Notes: a model not told the origin generated them from the sequence alone. A DNA stretch of 15,184 nucleotides from CAYSPU01 sp964432995 (GCA_964432995.1 CAYSPU010000142.1:1-15184); one strand, 5' to 3'. Shown: positions 5,547 to 14,481, counted from the first letter of the stretch. A program made the numbers and translations.

Positions 5547-7211
5547 TCAGGGGAGCAGTGCCACGCGGTAGAAGAGGGTGGAGCCGATGCCGAGCCCGCC
5601 GGCGTGGACGTAGTCGTAGGTGGCCTGGGTGAAGTCGGCGGGGACCTCGATCGCCGGCGTGAGATCGGTCCATTCGCTCTGGCCGGCGGTTCCGATGCGG
5701 GTGGTCGTCTGGACCACATACCGGCGGCCTGGAATGCAGGCCCAGGCGATGCGCAGGTCGCTCCCTTCGGGCGCGACGGAGGTGATCCGGAACGCTGACT
5801 CCAGGTAGACAGTTCGAATCTCGTCCGAGCTGAGAGCACGATTGTAGAGCAACACCTCGTCGATGGCGCCATGGAAGGCGGTGCGGATGTCGGCGAACGT
5901 GAAGAGGGAGTTGACGCCGATGGCCAGGAACGCATCCGAGTAGCGGATGGGTCCGGCAAAGGCGCTGGTTTGCGGCAGTGCCTCGCCGTTGAAGTAGTGG
6001 TGGACGGTGGAGCCATCCCACGTGCTGGCCAGATGCACCCATGCGCCCTGGGGAAGGGCGCCTTGGTCGCGATCTTCGAGAGTCCAGGGGTGGTAGCCAT
6101 TGTTGCTCAGCAGCACCCCAAAGTTCCCGGGGCCGGCGCCTTGGGAGCTCAGGCCGAAGGCACCGAACCAGTACGACAGCTTGCCGTCGCCTTCCTTGGC
6201 CAGAATTGGGGCGTCGCGGGAGATATCGTCGCAGCGCACCCAGGCGGCGAAGGAAATCGAGCCCGCGATACGGAGCGACGGAGCATCCGCCACTTGCACG
6301 AAGGTGGCCTCGGGTCCGACGGTGCCGTCGAAGTAGAGTGCGCCATTGCGGATGCCGGAGGTCCAGGTTGCGGCGGTGGGGTTGACGAGGATGCCGTGGT
6401 TGCCCAGGCCGGAATGGTCGAGGACGTTGGTGCCGCCGCCCTCATCAAAGGTCCAGTAACCGACGCGCTGGGGCGTCGTGCCCACCAGGGCGCTCACCTC
6501 TTCGGCGGTGAGTGCATGGTCGTAGAGGCGGACTTCGTCGAGAGCGCCTTGGAACGCGGTAGTGTTGTAGGGAACATTGGCCCCGATGATCAGCGCCCCG
6601 TCCGCCACGTGGAGCGGCCCCGGGAAGTCCGCCGTTTGGGAGAGGAGCACACCGTTGACGTAGTGTCGGATGGTGGTGCCGTCCCAGGTGCTGGCGACGT
6701 GCATCCAGAGGCCCGGGAACAGGGCGCCCTGGTTGCGGTCGTAGATGCTCCAGGGCTGATTCCCGTCCGCGTCCAGCAACACGCCAAAGTTCCCCGGGCT
6801 CGATCCTTCCCCGCCGGTGCCGAAGGTGCCGAACCAGTAGCAGAGCTTTCAATCACCTTCCTTGGTGAGGATGGGACCATCGCGGCTGATCCCGTCGCAC
6901 CGGATCCAGGCGGCGAAGGAAATCGCGCTGGTGATATGCAGCGCGGCGGAGTCGGCGATGGTCACGTAGGTGGAGTTGGCTCCCGTGGTGCCGTCGAGGT
7001 AGAGGGCGCCACCGCCGCTCCGGCCGGCGGTCCAGGTGTCCGGCTTCGGGTTGATCAACAATCCGTCGTGGCCGAGCCCGGAACTGTCACTGACGGTCGT
7101 GCCGTTCCCCTCGTCGAAGTTCCAATGGCCGACCAAACCCGCGCGGGCGGGCGCGAGGAAGGTCGCCATGGCCAACAGGAGGGCGGCGCCGGAGTGGAAT
7201 GGAAGGTTCAT
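5547..7211 (-). pseudogene. Secreted two-domain LamG (concanavalin A-like) protein, interrupted by an in-frame TGA
   Basis: The reading frame spans 554 codons from ATG 7211 to TGA 5547-5549, with one internal TGA at 6849-6851 (codon 121). It encodes a signal peptide (about 1-24, cleavage near A-R-A), two tandem LamG/concanavalin A-like jelly-roll repeats (about 27-247 and 250-471, each opening G-x-W-x-F-D-E-G), and an 80-residue C-terminal module ending F-Y-R-V-A-L-L-P. Such proteins are typically exported and bind polysaccharide or surfaces. The internal repeat gives a direct control: repeat 2 reads K-E-G-D-G-K-L-S-Y-W-F-G where repeat 1 reads K-E-G-D-stop-K-L-C-Y-W-F-G, so TGA replaces a glycine codon, most simply GGA to TGA. 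The rest of the frame is intact, pointing to a recent mutation, a sequencing error, or read-through. Without suppression only residues 1-120 are made; an internal restart would lack the signal peptide. Confidence 0.85.
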
Positions 7212-7301
7212 GGTGGGATTTCGTGAGCTCGCCATACAGAACGACAACAGGGTTTGCACCTGGAGGCATGAAGGAGCCATCACCCCTGCCGTGCGGGGGC
7301 A

Positions 7302-7326
7302 CCCTCTCCCGTCGGATGGGAGAGGG
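7302..7326. repeat. CCCTCTCCC/GGGAGAGGG hairpin
   Basis: Nine-bp perfect arms 7302-7310 and 7318-7326 with a 7-nt loop, followed by a GGGGGTGAGGCA tract. The same arms occur in opposite overall orientation at 12092-12116, where CCTCACCCCA precedes them. It lies in the 5' region of the LamG gene, 91 bp upstream of its start. Confidence 0.75.
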
Positions 7327-7374
7327 CCGGGGGTGAGGCAGCACGGTCCATGGAGGTGTGACGTGGTGTAGAGC

Positions 7375-7417
7375 AGGCGCGAAATCCGGCCGGATCCTGC
7401 CGAATCAGGGCGCGCCT
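7375..7417. terminator. Palindromic region downstream of the Lrp-type gene (possible terminator)
   Basis: AGGCGCG (7375-7381) pairs with CGCGCCT (7411-7417) and encloses a perfect 12-bp palindrome ATCCGGCCGGAT (7384-7395). It lies 15 bp past the stop of the Lrp-type gene on the - strand. No T-run follows, so terminator function is only a guess. Confidence 0.3.
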
Positions 7418-7431
7418 TTCGGACACGGTGA

Positions 7432-7911
7432 TCAGGGGGTGACGGCCAGGCGTTCTTCGTTTTTTTCCGGCAGCATGAGGACGCCCTGCTCCTTGTAGGG
7501 CTTGAGCATGAAATGCGTCGCGGTGGACAGGACGCCCTGGACGGTCGCGAGCTTCTCGGAGACGAATCGGGCCACGTCGCGGAGGTTGTCGCCTTCCACG
7601 ATGACGAGCAGGTCGTAGCTGCCGGACATCAGGTAGCAGGAGAGCACCTCGTCGTATTTGGCGATGCGCTCGGCCAGACGGTCGAAGCCCGCGCCGCGTT
7701 CGGGCGTGATCTTCACTTCGATGACCGCGCGGACGAGGTCGACCCCGAGCTTCTCTTCGTTGAGGATGGCCCGGTAACCGAGGAGGAAGCCGTCCTTCTC
7801 GAGTTGCTTCACGCGGGCGAGCACCTCGGCCTCGGTGAGGTTCAGCATGGACGCCAATTGGGAGGGTTTCAGCGTGGCGTCCTCATGCAGCAGCTTCAGC
7901 AGTTGGTCCAT
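7432..7911 (-). CDS. Lrp/AsnC-family transcriptional regulator
   Basis: A 159-residue protein of normal length for the family. Residues 1-60 form a winged helix-turn-helix (helices around KPSQLASMLNLTEAEVLARV, then KQLEKDGFLLGYRAIL). The rest is the RAM ligand-binding domain (VRAVIEVKITPER, then the S-G-S-Y-D-L-L-V-I-V-E-G segment near 98-109), used for octamer assembly and amino-acid sensing. ATG 7911 is chosen because it starts directly at the first helix; the frame is open further upstream but runs through intergenic palindromes. No Shine-Dalgarno is evident. The gene is divergent from the YihY-type gene with about 245 bp between them, where its operator may lie if it is autoregulated as many relatives are. 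The effector is unknown. Confidence 0.92.
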   Translation of the reverse strand: MDQLLKLLHEDATLKPSQLASMLNLTEAEVLARVKQLEKDGFLLGYRAILNEEKLGVDLVRAVIEVKITPERGAGFDRLAERIAKYDEVLSCYLMSGSYDLLVIVEGDNLRDVARFVSEKLATVQGVLSTATHFMLKPYKEQGVLMLPEKNEERLAVTP

Positions 7912-7925
7912 GGGGCGGAGGATAG

Positions 7926-8038
7926 GGCAAGCCCGCCGGCTTGCCAGACAGAAAGTGCGCGGGCACGGACGTCCGGGAGCGTTCGCCCGGTCGCCGCTGC
8001 TGTCTGGCACGGGGCAGCTGCGCGGACTGACGTCCGCG
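7926..8038. repeat. Cluster of hairpins in the divergent lrp/yihY intergenic region
   Basis: Three stems are visible: GGCAAGCC/GGCTTGCC (7926-7933 with 7938-7945, 4-nt loop), GCCAGACA/TGTCTGGC (7943-7950 with 8001-8008) enclosing CCGGG/CCCGG (7973-7977 with 7986-7990), and CGCGGAC/GTCCGCG (8021-8027 with 8032-8038, 4-nt loop). The first lies 14 bp upstream of the regulator's start codon, in its presumed leader. The first two stems share three bases, so they are mutually exclusive. No promoter boxes are clear in this GC-rich sequence. Confidence 0.55.
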
Positions 8039-8156
8039 GCTACTGCAGGACGCCGGGGCCGTCGTCGCAGCCGCAAGTCCCAGGACAGAAGTCTGTTTCG
8101 GGGAAATGTCAAATCGCCTTGCGCGCCGGGGGTGGTCGACGTAAGCATGCGGCACC

Positions 8157-9617
8157 ATGGCGAGCGAACCGTTGTCCCAGTTGAAGCGGTTACAGGAGGA
8201 GGCGCAGAAACTGGTGGATGATTCGGCGATTGCGGCGGCGGGGCCGGCGCGGGTGCCGCGATGGCGGAGCTTCCTGCACTTCTGGGTGATGGTGGGGCGG
8301 AGCTTTGTGCGCAACCGCTGCCCGGTCCGGGCGGCGGCGCTGTCGTATTCGGGCTTGCTGGCGATGATCCCCATGCTGGCCCTCGTGCTCAGTGTCACCA
8401 CCAGCATCCTCAAGACCGAGGGGCCCGATTACATCCGGAAGTTCGTCGACCAGATGGTGGACCAGGTCACGCCCTACGTGGGCGCGGTCGAGGACGAGAA
8501 CGGCGAGGAAACGGAGGCGGCGGCCCAGCGTCGGGCCAACGCCCTGCGCGCCCGCAAGGAGGCGGGCGACAAGATCTACGAGTTCATCCAGAAGACGCAG
8601 AGCGGAACGATTGGCGCCACCAGCGCGGTGCTGTTGATCTTCGTGGCGTTCGGGATGCTCGCGCGCATCGAGACCACGTTCAACGACATCTGGGGCATTG
8701 CCCGGGGTCGGAGCTGGTATATGCGGGTGGTGCTCTATTGGGCGGCGATGACGCTGGGGCCGATCATGCTGATCTCGGCGCTGGGCTTCACGACGACCGC
8801 GCAGTTGCATTTCTCGGAGGCGAGTCCGCTGCGCGTGCTGCTGGACGCGCCGCTGGTGCGCAGCCTGATTGGGATCGGGCTGCCCATGCTGCAGCTCTCG
8901 CTCACGTTCGGCATGATCTACTTGCTGCTGCCGAACACGCGGGTGCCGTTTTCCGCGGCGGCGGTGGGCGGGTTGACGGCCGGTCTGCTCTGGTTTCTCA
9001 ACAACAAGCTCAGCGTCCTGTTCGTCTCCCGCATCACCTCGAACAGCGCGATCTACGGAAGCCTGGGCATGGTGCCGGTGTTGATGATCGGCATGTACCT
9101 GGGCTGGATCATCCTGCTGTTCGGTGCCCAGGTCGCCTACGCCTTCCAGAACCGACAGGCCTACCTCCAGGAACGATTGGCCGAGGGCGTCAACCAGGCG
9201 GCACGCGAGTTCGCCGCCGTCCAGCTCATGACGCAGATTGCCCGGCGGTTCCAAAATGGCGAACGCCCGTTGTCCGCCCAGGAATTGGCGCGGGCAGCGG
9301 AGATCCCCACGCGCCTGGTCGGTCAGTTGTTGCTCACGCTGATCCACGCCGGCCTGGTGTTGGAAGTCTACGACCGCGAGAGCCGCTATTCGCCCGCCCG
9401 CCCTCCGGAGAGGATCACGATGGAGGACATCCTGCTGGCCATGCGAACCGTCGGCGGGCGGGAGCTGGCAACCCAGGGAACTCCCGAACGACAAATGGTG
9501 CGCAGTCACCTGGCGCGGATTCAAGAGGCGGAGAACAGCGTCGCGCGCCCGCTGAGCTTGCGGCAGTTGGTCGAGCAATCGTCCGGCCCGGGAACCGCCG
9601 CGGATGGGCGCGGATGA
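8157..9617 (+). CDS. YihY/BrkB-family inner membrane protein with C-terminal winged-helix-like domain
   Basis: A 486-residue integral membrane protein. Hydrophobic segments lie near 61-82, 150-169, 190-211, 238-258, 267-288 and 304-328, the six-helix layout of the YihY/BrkB family (once mislabelled RNase BN; molecular function unsettled). Family-like motifs are R-A-A-A-L-S-Y-S-G-L-L-A near 58-69, S-N-S-A-I-Y-G-S-L near 295-303 and the end of the last helix. The loop at 111-138 (EDENGEETE followed by AAAQRRANALRARKEAG) is strongly charged and seems longer than in E. coli YihY. Residues 345-430 resemble a cytoplasmic winged helix (PLSAQELARAAEIPTRLVGQ), an arrangement known from longer family members. 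ATG 8157 gives a sensible cytoplasmic N-terminus. The last codons and the stop fall inside a GGATG-type repeat, which probably moved the original C-terminus. Confidence 0.9.
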   Translation: MASEPLSQLKRLQEEAQKLVDDSAIAAAGPARVPRWRSFLHFWVMVGRSFVRNRCPVRAAALSYSGLLAMIPMLALVLSVTTSILKTEGPDYIRKFVDQMVDQVTPYVGAVEDENGEETEAAAQRRANALRARKEAGDKIYEFIQKTQSGTIGATSAVLLIFVAFGMLARIETTFNDIWGIARGRSWYMRVVLYWAAMTLGPIMLISALGFTTTAQLHFSEASPLRVLLDAPLVRSLIGIGLPMLQLSLTFGMIYLLLPNTRVPFSAAAVGGLTAGLLWFLNNKLSVLFVSRITSNSAIYGSLGMVPVLMIGMYLGWIILLFGAQVAYAFQNRQAYLQERLAEGVNQAAREFAAVQLMTQIARRFQNGERPLSAQELARAAEIPTRLVGQLLLTLIHAGLVLEVYDRESRYSPARPPERITMEDILLAMRTVGGRELATQGTPERQMVRSHLARIQEAENSVARPLSLRQLVEQSSGPGTAADGRG

Positions 9618-9668
9618 GGCAACCACGGATGAGGCAGCCGCGGATGGGCGCCGATGGGCACGGATGAC
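9602..9668 (+). repeat. GCGGATG-type degenerate repeat array overlapping the 3' end of the yihY-type gene
   Basis: Units such as GCGGATGGGCGCGGATGAGG, CCACGGATGAGG, CCGCGGATGGGC and GCACGGATGAC recur at about 12-17 bp spacing. Inverted relatives (ATCCGCG at several places in 9690-9760) follow downstream, giving an overall head-to-head arrangement like the one at 3542-3658. The stop codon of the membrane protein is inside the array. The rest of the gap to 9813 has no gene. Confidence 0.6.
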
Positions 9669-9813
9669 AGTGGGAAGCGAAGACCACCCTGGAATCCGCG
9701 TGGATCCGCGACATCCGCGGTTTTCCTTCCTTGTGCGTCTGCATTCCGTGATCCGCGGTCACCCCCGCGACTCCGGGCTTGGCACGAGGCGGGGCGTCTC
9801 TTAGCCTGCGGGC

Positions 9814-10332
9814 GTGATAGGTTTCCTGCGGATCGTCGGGGTGATCAACGCCGCCGTGTGGTTTGGGGCCACGGTGTTTCTCACTTTCTTCGTCGGCCCG
9901 GCCTTTTTTTCGGAGTCGATGCTGAAGCTGTTCGGGGAAGCGGCCGGACGCTTCTATGCGGGTGCGGCGGCGCAGATTGTCCTCGAGCGCTACTTCTATC
10001 TGCAGCTCGGATGCAGCATCCTGGCCTTGGTGCATCTCGTGGCGGAGTGCGTCTATCTGGGTCGGCCGCTGATTCGCTGGACCCTTTCGTTGCTGGGGGC
10101 GTTATTGGTTCTCGCCGCGGTAGGCGGCTACGGCCTCCAGCCAAAGCTGCGCACCCTGCATTGGCAGAAGTACGACCCGCGGGTTTCCGTCGAGATCCGA
10201 CAGGTGGCCGAGCGCTCTTTTCGGAGGTGGCATGGAGTTTCCCAGGTCTTGAACCTGGTGGCCCTTGCCGGCGTGACCGTCTACCTCCTCCGCGTGACCC
10301 GGCCGTCGGACGCCTCCCGCTATCGGGGCTGA
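9814..10332 (+). CDS. DUF4149-type (TMEM205-like) small membrane protein
   Basis: A 172-residue protein with four hydrophobic segments (about 5-28, 54-77, 84-105 and 145-165). The first contains G-A-T-V-F-L-T-F-F-V-G-P-A-F-F, typical of the DUF4149/TMEM205-like family of unknown function. A conserved-looking polar stretch lies between helices 3 and 4 (LRTLHWQKYDPRVSVEIRQV), and there is a short basic tail. The start is a GTG at 9814; it is chosen because it precedes the first helix directly and no ATG is available nearby. It stands alone between the repeat-rich gap after the YihY-type gene and the convergent aminotransferase. Role unknown. Confidence 0.8.
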   Translation: MIGFLRIVGVINAAVWFGATVFLTFFVGPAFFSESMLKLFGEAAGRFYAGAAAQIVLERYFYLQLGCSILALVHLVAECVYLGRPLIRWTLSLLGALLVLAAVGGYGLQPKLRTLHWQKYDPRVSVEIRQVAERSFRRWHGVSQVLNLVALAGVTVYLLRVTRPSDASRYRG

Positions 10333-10443
10333 GCCGGCCCACGGCGCCCGCGACAGGCCGCGGTCTGTGGCGAGCGCCGCACGAGTATTCGCGTACAAAC
10401 ACAGACACTTCCCGTGCGTGGAGGGGGACAACAGCCGAACCTC

Positions 10444-10510
10444 GAACGTCCAACATTGCACTACTGGGTCCGTTCGATGTTCGATGTTGGACGTTGGATG
10501 TTGGACGTTC
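10444..10510. repeat. Heptamer tandem repeat forming a 13-bp-arm hairpin between convergent genes
   Basis: Five consecutive heptamers of the form GA(T/C)GTT(C/G) occupy 10476-10510. GAACGTCCAACAT at 10444-10456 is the exact reverse complement of 10498-10510, so a perfect 13-bp stem can form. It lies between the ends of the DUF4149 gene (+) and the aminotransferase gene (-), where a bidirectional terminator would be useful, but there are no T-runs. Confidence 0.7.
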
Positions 10511-10549
10511 TCATCGTGGTGCTTGGAAGCAGCCGAGGATCCGGGCACG

Positions 10550-11725
10550 TCACAGCCTTCGAACGAAGCGCGCCATCCGTTCCATGGCCTGCTCGATGAG
10601 GTCGAGCGAGGTAGCGAAGCAACAGCGGAGGAAGCCCTCGCCGCTGGGACCGAAGGCGTGGCCGGGGACGCAGGCGACCTTCTCCTCGCGCAACAGGCGG
10701 ACGGCGAATTCCTTCGAGGTCAACCCCGTCTGGCGGACGCAAGGGAAGGCGTAGAACGAGCCGCGCGGCCGGTGGCAGGGCAGTCCCATCGCGTTGAAGG
10801 CGTTTACGATGTAGTTGCGCCGGACGCGGTAGTGATCCCGCATCTCGGCCGTGTCCGCCGCGCCGTGATCGAGGGCCTCGATGGCGGCCTCCTGGCTGAG
10901 GATGCTGGCGCAGAGCATCGAGTACTGGTGGATCCGCATCATGGCCTCGATGAGCTCGACGGGGCCGCAAGCGTAGCCAATCCGGAACCCGGTCATGGCA
11001 TAGGCCTTGGAGAAACCGTGCAGCAGAATCGTGCGCTCCGCCATGCCCGGCAGCGAGGCGATGCTCACATGCTCGCCCTCGAAGGTCAGCTCCGAGTAGA
11101 TCTCGTCGGTGATGACCAGGAGACGGCGCCGCCGCGCTACTTCGGCGACGCGCTGCAGTTCCTCAAGGGTCATCGTGCCGCCGGTTGGATTGGTGGGGAA
11201 GTTCAGCACGAGCACCTTGCTGCGGGGGGTGGTGGCGCGTTCGATGGTTTCGGCGGTCAGCGCGAAGCCGTTGTCGGCCGCGCAAGGGACGGCGACCGGC
11301 ACGCCGTGGGTCAGAGTCACGCTGGGGGAGTAGCTGACGTAGCAGGGCTCATGGTAGAGCACCTCGTCACCGGGATTCACCACGGCGCGCAGGGCAATGT
11401 CGAGGGCCTCGCTCACGCCGACCGCGACCAATACCTGGTTGCCCGGGTCGTAACGCACACCGAACCGTGGGGCGACGTACTGGCTGATGGCCTCGCGCAG
11501 CCGGAGGAGACCCAGATTGGACGTGTAACTGGTCTTGCCGCGCTCGAGGGCGTAGATGGCCGCCTCCCGAATGTGCCACGGCGTGACAAAATCCGGTTCG
11601 CCCACGCCCAGGGAAATCACGTCGGGCATCGTCTGGACGATGTCGAAGAACTCGCGGATGCCGGAGCGGGGGATGCCCCGCACGTGCTGCGCGACGAAGT
11701 CCGCGGGTTGGAAGTCCGGGCTCAT
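10550..11725 (-). CDS. PLP-dependent class I/II aminotransferase (AspC/AlaA-like fold type I)
   Basis: The 391-residue enzyme is of typical family length. Features in order: the V-I-S-L-G-V-G-E-P-D-F N-terminal motif (36-46); Y67-T-S-N and G-L-L-R-L-R-E in the substrate arm; N-F-P-T-N-P-T-G (175-182); D-E-I-Y (207-210), whose Asp and Tyr contact the cofactor; the Schiff-base lysine K240 in H-G-F-S-K-A-Y-A-M-T-G-x-R-I-G-Y; and a C-terminal arginine R367 expected to hold the substrate carboxylate. It should exchange an amino group between an amino acid (aspartate, alanine or aromatic) and 2-oxoglutarate; the specificity cannot be read here. ATG 11725 gives the usual N-terminus; the longer open frame to 12061 runs through repeat DNA. 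It is convergent with the DUF4149 gene and about 585 bp downstream of clpX, with repeats between. Confidence 0.93.
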   Translation of the reverse strand: MSPDFQPADFVAQHVRGIPRSGIREFFDIVQTMPDVISLGVGEPDFVTPWHIREAAIYALERGKTSYTSNLGLLRLREAISQYVAPRFGVRYDPGNQVLVAVGVSEALDIALRAVVNPGDEVLYHEPCYVSYSPSVTLTHGVPVAVPCAADNGFALTAETIERATTPRSKVLVLNFPTNPTGGTMTLEELQRVAEVARRRRLLVITDEIYSELTFEGEHVSIASLPGMAERTILLHGFSKAYAMTGFRIGYACGPVELIEAMMRIHQYSMLCASILSQEAAIEALDHGAADTAEMRDHYRVRRNYIVNAFNAMGLPCHRPRGSFYAFPCVRQTGLTSKEFAVRLLREEKVACVPGHAFGPSGEGFLRCCFATSLDLIEQAMERMARFVRRL

Positions 11726-11941
11726 AATGCGGGAAGAGGCAAAGGCAAAAAGCGCCTGGCGGAAAGGAAAAAAAACGGGCTCGAGACTCTCCTTCGCGCG
11801 AATGGGGAAAGAGAAGTCCCAGTCGTTTTCCGCCCCGAATTCTTGTGGGGCCTCAGCTCGTGGCTCCTGCGCGCGCGCCCCAGTAGATTGCGGCTCTCCA
11901 TGAATCCCCCTACCCATTCTGGGATACCACTTCGCATGAAA

Positions 11942-12047
11942 GGTAGGGCGCCCTCTCCGAGGGCGCCGGAAGAGCATCCAACCTGGCACGTTCTTCCGGC
12001 GCGCCCGGAGGCCCGCTCGCGAGTCCTCCTCGGAGTCGCGCCCTACC
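11942..12047. repeat. Cloverleaf-like structured intergenic repeat
   Basis: The outer arms GGTAGGGCG (11942-11950) and CGCCCTACC (12039-12047) are perfect reverse complements. Inside are GGCGCCCT/AGGGCGCC (11947-11954 with 11960-11967) and GCCGGAAGA/TCTTCCGGC (11965-11973 with 11992-12000). The inner stems overlap the outer ones, so alternative folds exist. The element lies upstream of the aminotransferase start and downstream of clpX. Confidence 0.65.
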
Positions 12048-12091
12048 AGTTTTCGGGGCAACCTCTCCGTGCATCCGCCCCCTCACCCCAC

Positions 12092-12116
12092 CCCTCTCCC
12101 GCTCGACGGGAGAGGG
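12092..12116. repeat. CCCTCTCCC/GGGAGAGGG hairpin, second copy
   Basis: Nine-bp perfect arms 12092-12100 and 12108-12116 with a 7-nt loop, the same arms as at 7302-7326 but with the CTCACCCC flank on the other side. It lies in the gap between clpX and the aminotransferase. The remainder of 12117-12283 shows no gene. Confidence 0.75.
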
Positions 12117-12283
12117 GGATCCTTCGGCGCCTCTGGGGATTTGGCGAACGCCCACAGCACCTCGCCCGCCGCGCCTCTGCGGTGGCCGCGTCCACCAGAA
12201 TGTCTCCCGAGTCTCCGACGGGAGATGGAACGTCATGGGCGTCGTTTGAACTTGAGCGAACGAGATTCGGTGCTCTAGCCACC

Positions 12284-12303
12284 CACTGCGGAGGTGCGCA
12301 GTG
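12284..12303 (-). terminator. Hairpin just past clpX (possible terminator)
   Basis: CACTGCG (12284-12290) pairs with CGCAGTG (12297-12303) around a 6-nt loop, 7 bp past the clpX stop on the - strand. The stem is GC-rich, but no U-tract follows, so intrinsic termination is uncertain. Confidence 0.35.
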
Positions 12304-12310
12304 TTGCTCC

Positions 12311-13588
<1,278 letters not shown>

Positions 13589-13661
13589 GACGTCGTTGCC
13601 TTCAGGTGGACGGCCGGCTGCGGTCGAATCCAGTTCGGCCGCGCGCGCCATCCTCCCGATT

Positions 13662-14297
13662 TCAAGTGGTTTTCGGCGCTTCCTTCCCGTCACTTAAGCC
13701 CGGAATCTCCTTGCGCGATTTCACAACCTCGTCCACCAGCCCGTAGGCCTTGGCTTCGTCGGCCGACATGAACCGGTCGCGATCCGTATCCCGTGTCAGC
13801 GCCTCGATGCTCTGGCCGCAGTGCTCGGCGAGGATCTCGTTCAAGCGGTCCTTCAATCGCAGGATCTCCTTGGCCTGGATGCTGATATCGGTGGCCTGGC
13901 CCTGAACACCGCCCCAGGGCTGGTGAATCATGATGCGGGCGTTGGGGAGGGCAAACCGTTTCCCCTTGGTGCCCGCCGCCAGGAGGACCGCCCCCATGCT
14001 GGCCGCCTGCCCGATGCAGTAGGTGTTCGTCGGACAGGTCAGAAACTGCATCGTGTCGTAGATCGCCAGCCCCGACGTCACACTCCCGCCCGGCGAGTTG
14101 ATGTAGAGATGGATGTCCTTCTTCGGGTCGGTCATCTGCAGGAAAAGCAATTGCGCGATGATCACATTGGACACCATGTCGTCCACGGGCGTGCCCAGGA
14201 AGACAATCCGGTCTACCAGCAGCCGCGAGTAAATGTCATAGCCGCGTTCGCCACGACCCGTCTGCTCCACCACCATCGGGACAAGGAAGTTGTTCAT
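13662..14297 (-). CDS. clpP: ATP-dependent Clp protease proteolytic subunit ClpP
   Basis: The 211-residue serine peptidase forms the tetradecameric chamber served by ClpX. The triad is present: Ser100 in Q-A-A-S-M-G-A, His125 in M-I-H-Q-P, and Asp174 in T-D-R-D-R-F. The family markers Y-I-N-S-P-G-G-S-V (65-73) and the handle helix region around 130-155 are intact. The start at ATG 14297 (MNNFLVPMVVEQTGRGERGYD) places the hydrophobic N-terminal loop as in active ClpPs with little or no propeptide. An upstream GTG at 14354 would add 19 residues that do not resemble ClpP. No trigger-factor gene lies upstream, unlike the common tig-clpP-clpX order; instead there is a structured repeat and then rnc. 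Confidence 0.98.
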   Translation of the reverse strand: MNNFLVPMVVEQTGRGERGYDIYSRLLVDRIVFLGTPVDDMVSNVIIAQLLFLQMTDPKKDIHLYINSPGGSVTSGLAIYDTMQFLTCPTNTYCIGQAASMGAVLLAAGTKGKRFALPNARIMIHQPWGGVQGQATDISIQAKEILRLKDRLNEILAEHCGQSIEALTRDTDRDRFMSADEAKAYGLVDEVVKSRKEIPGLSDGKEAPKTT

Positions 14298-14380
14298 AAT
14301 CAGCACACCATCCGCCAGCGGACGCAACCTAACGGAGGGGGATGGGAGCGTCAAGCGCCACCCCCGCTCGTCTGCGGACT

Positions 14381-14481
14381 GCGCCCGTCTCGGGCGCAGG
14401 AAGCTCGGCAGCGGAGCAGCGCTTCAATTTCAGAAGCCGCCCTCGTCCAGGCGAGCGTGTCTGCGGCCGAGACGGCCGCAG
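14381..14481 (+). repeat. 101-bp structured repeat element, copy B
   Basis: It aligns ungapped with the reverse complement of 5192-5292 (84/101 identical by hand). It opens with hairpin GCGCCCG-TCT-CGGGCGC (14381-14397). Stem 2 is GAAGC/GCTTC (14400-14404 with 14421-14425), where copy A has GGAGC/GCTCC, a compensatory pair change. It closes with TGCGGCC-GAGAC-GGCCGCA (14462-14480). The intervening segment AGCGGAGCAGCGCT and the block AGCCGCCCTCGT are unchanged between copies. It lies between rnc (upstream) and clpP (downstream), so it may be transcribed in antisense within their operon or leader. Confidence 0.8.

Noticed and set aside
4928..6100. 390-codon - strand ORF across the pilT/LamG gap.
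   Set aside because: It overlaps the LamG gene out of frame and is Pro/Ser/Arg-rich. Only the short remnant in the other two frames (4974-5191) has protein character.
2784..6851. Reassignment of TGA to glycine (genetic code 25, as in Gracilibacteria/SR1) to explain the two in-frame TGA codons.
   Set aside because: Nine other frames here, including clpP, clpX, rnc and the aminotransferase, end at TGA at their expected family C-termini, so TGA is a working stop codon.
8190..9626. Antisense and alternate-frame ORFs of about 470 codons over the YihY-type gene.
   Set aside because: They are His/Arg/Gln-rich shadows of a clear membrane protein gene.
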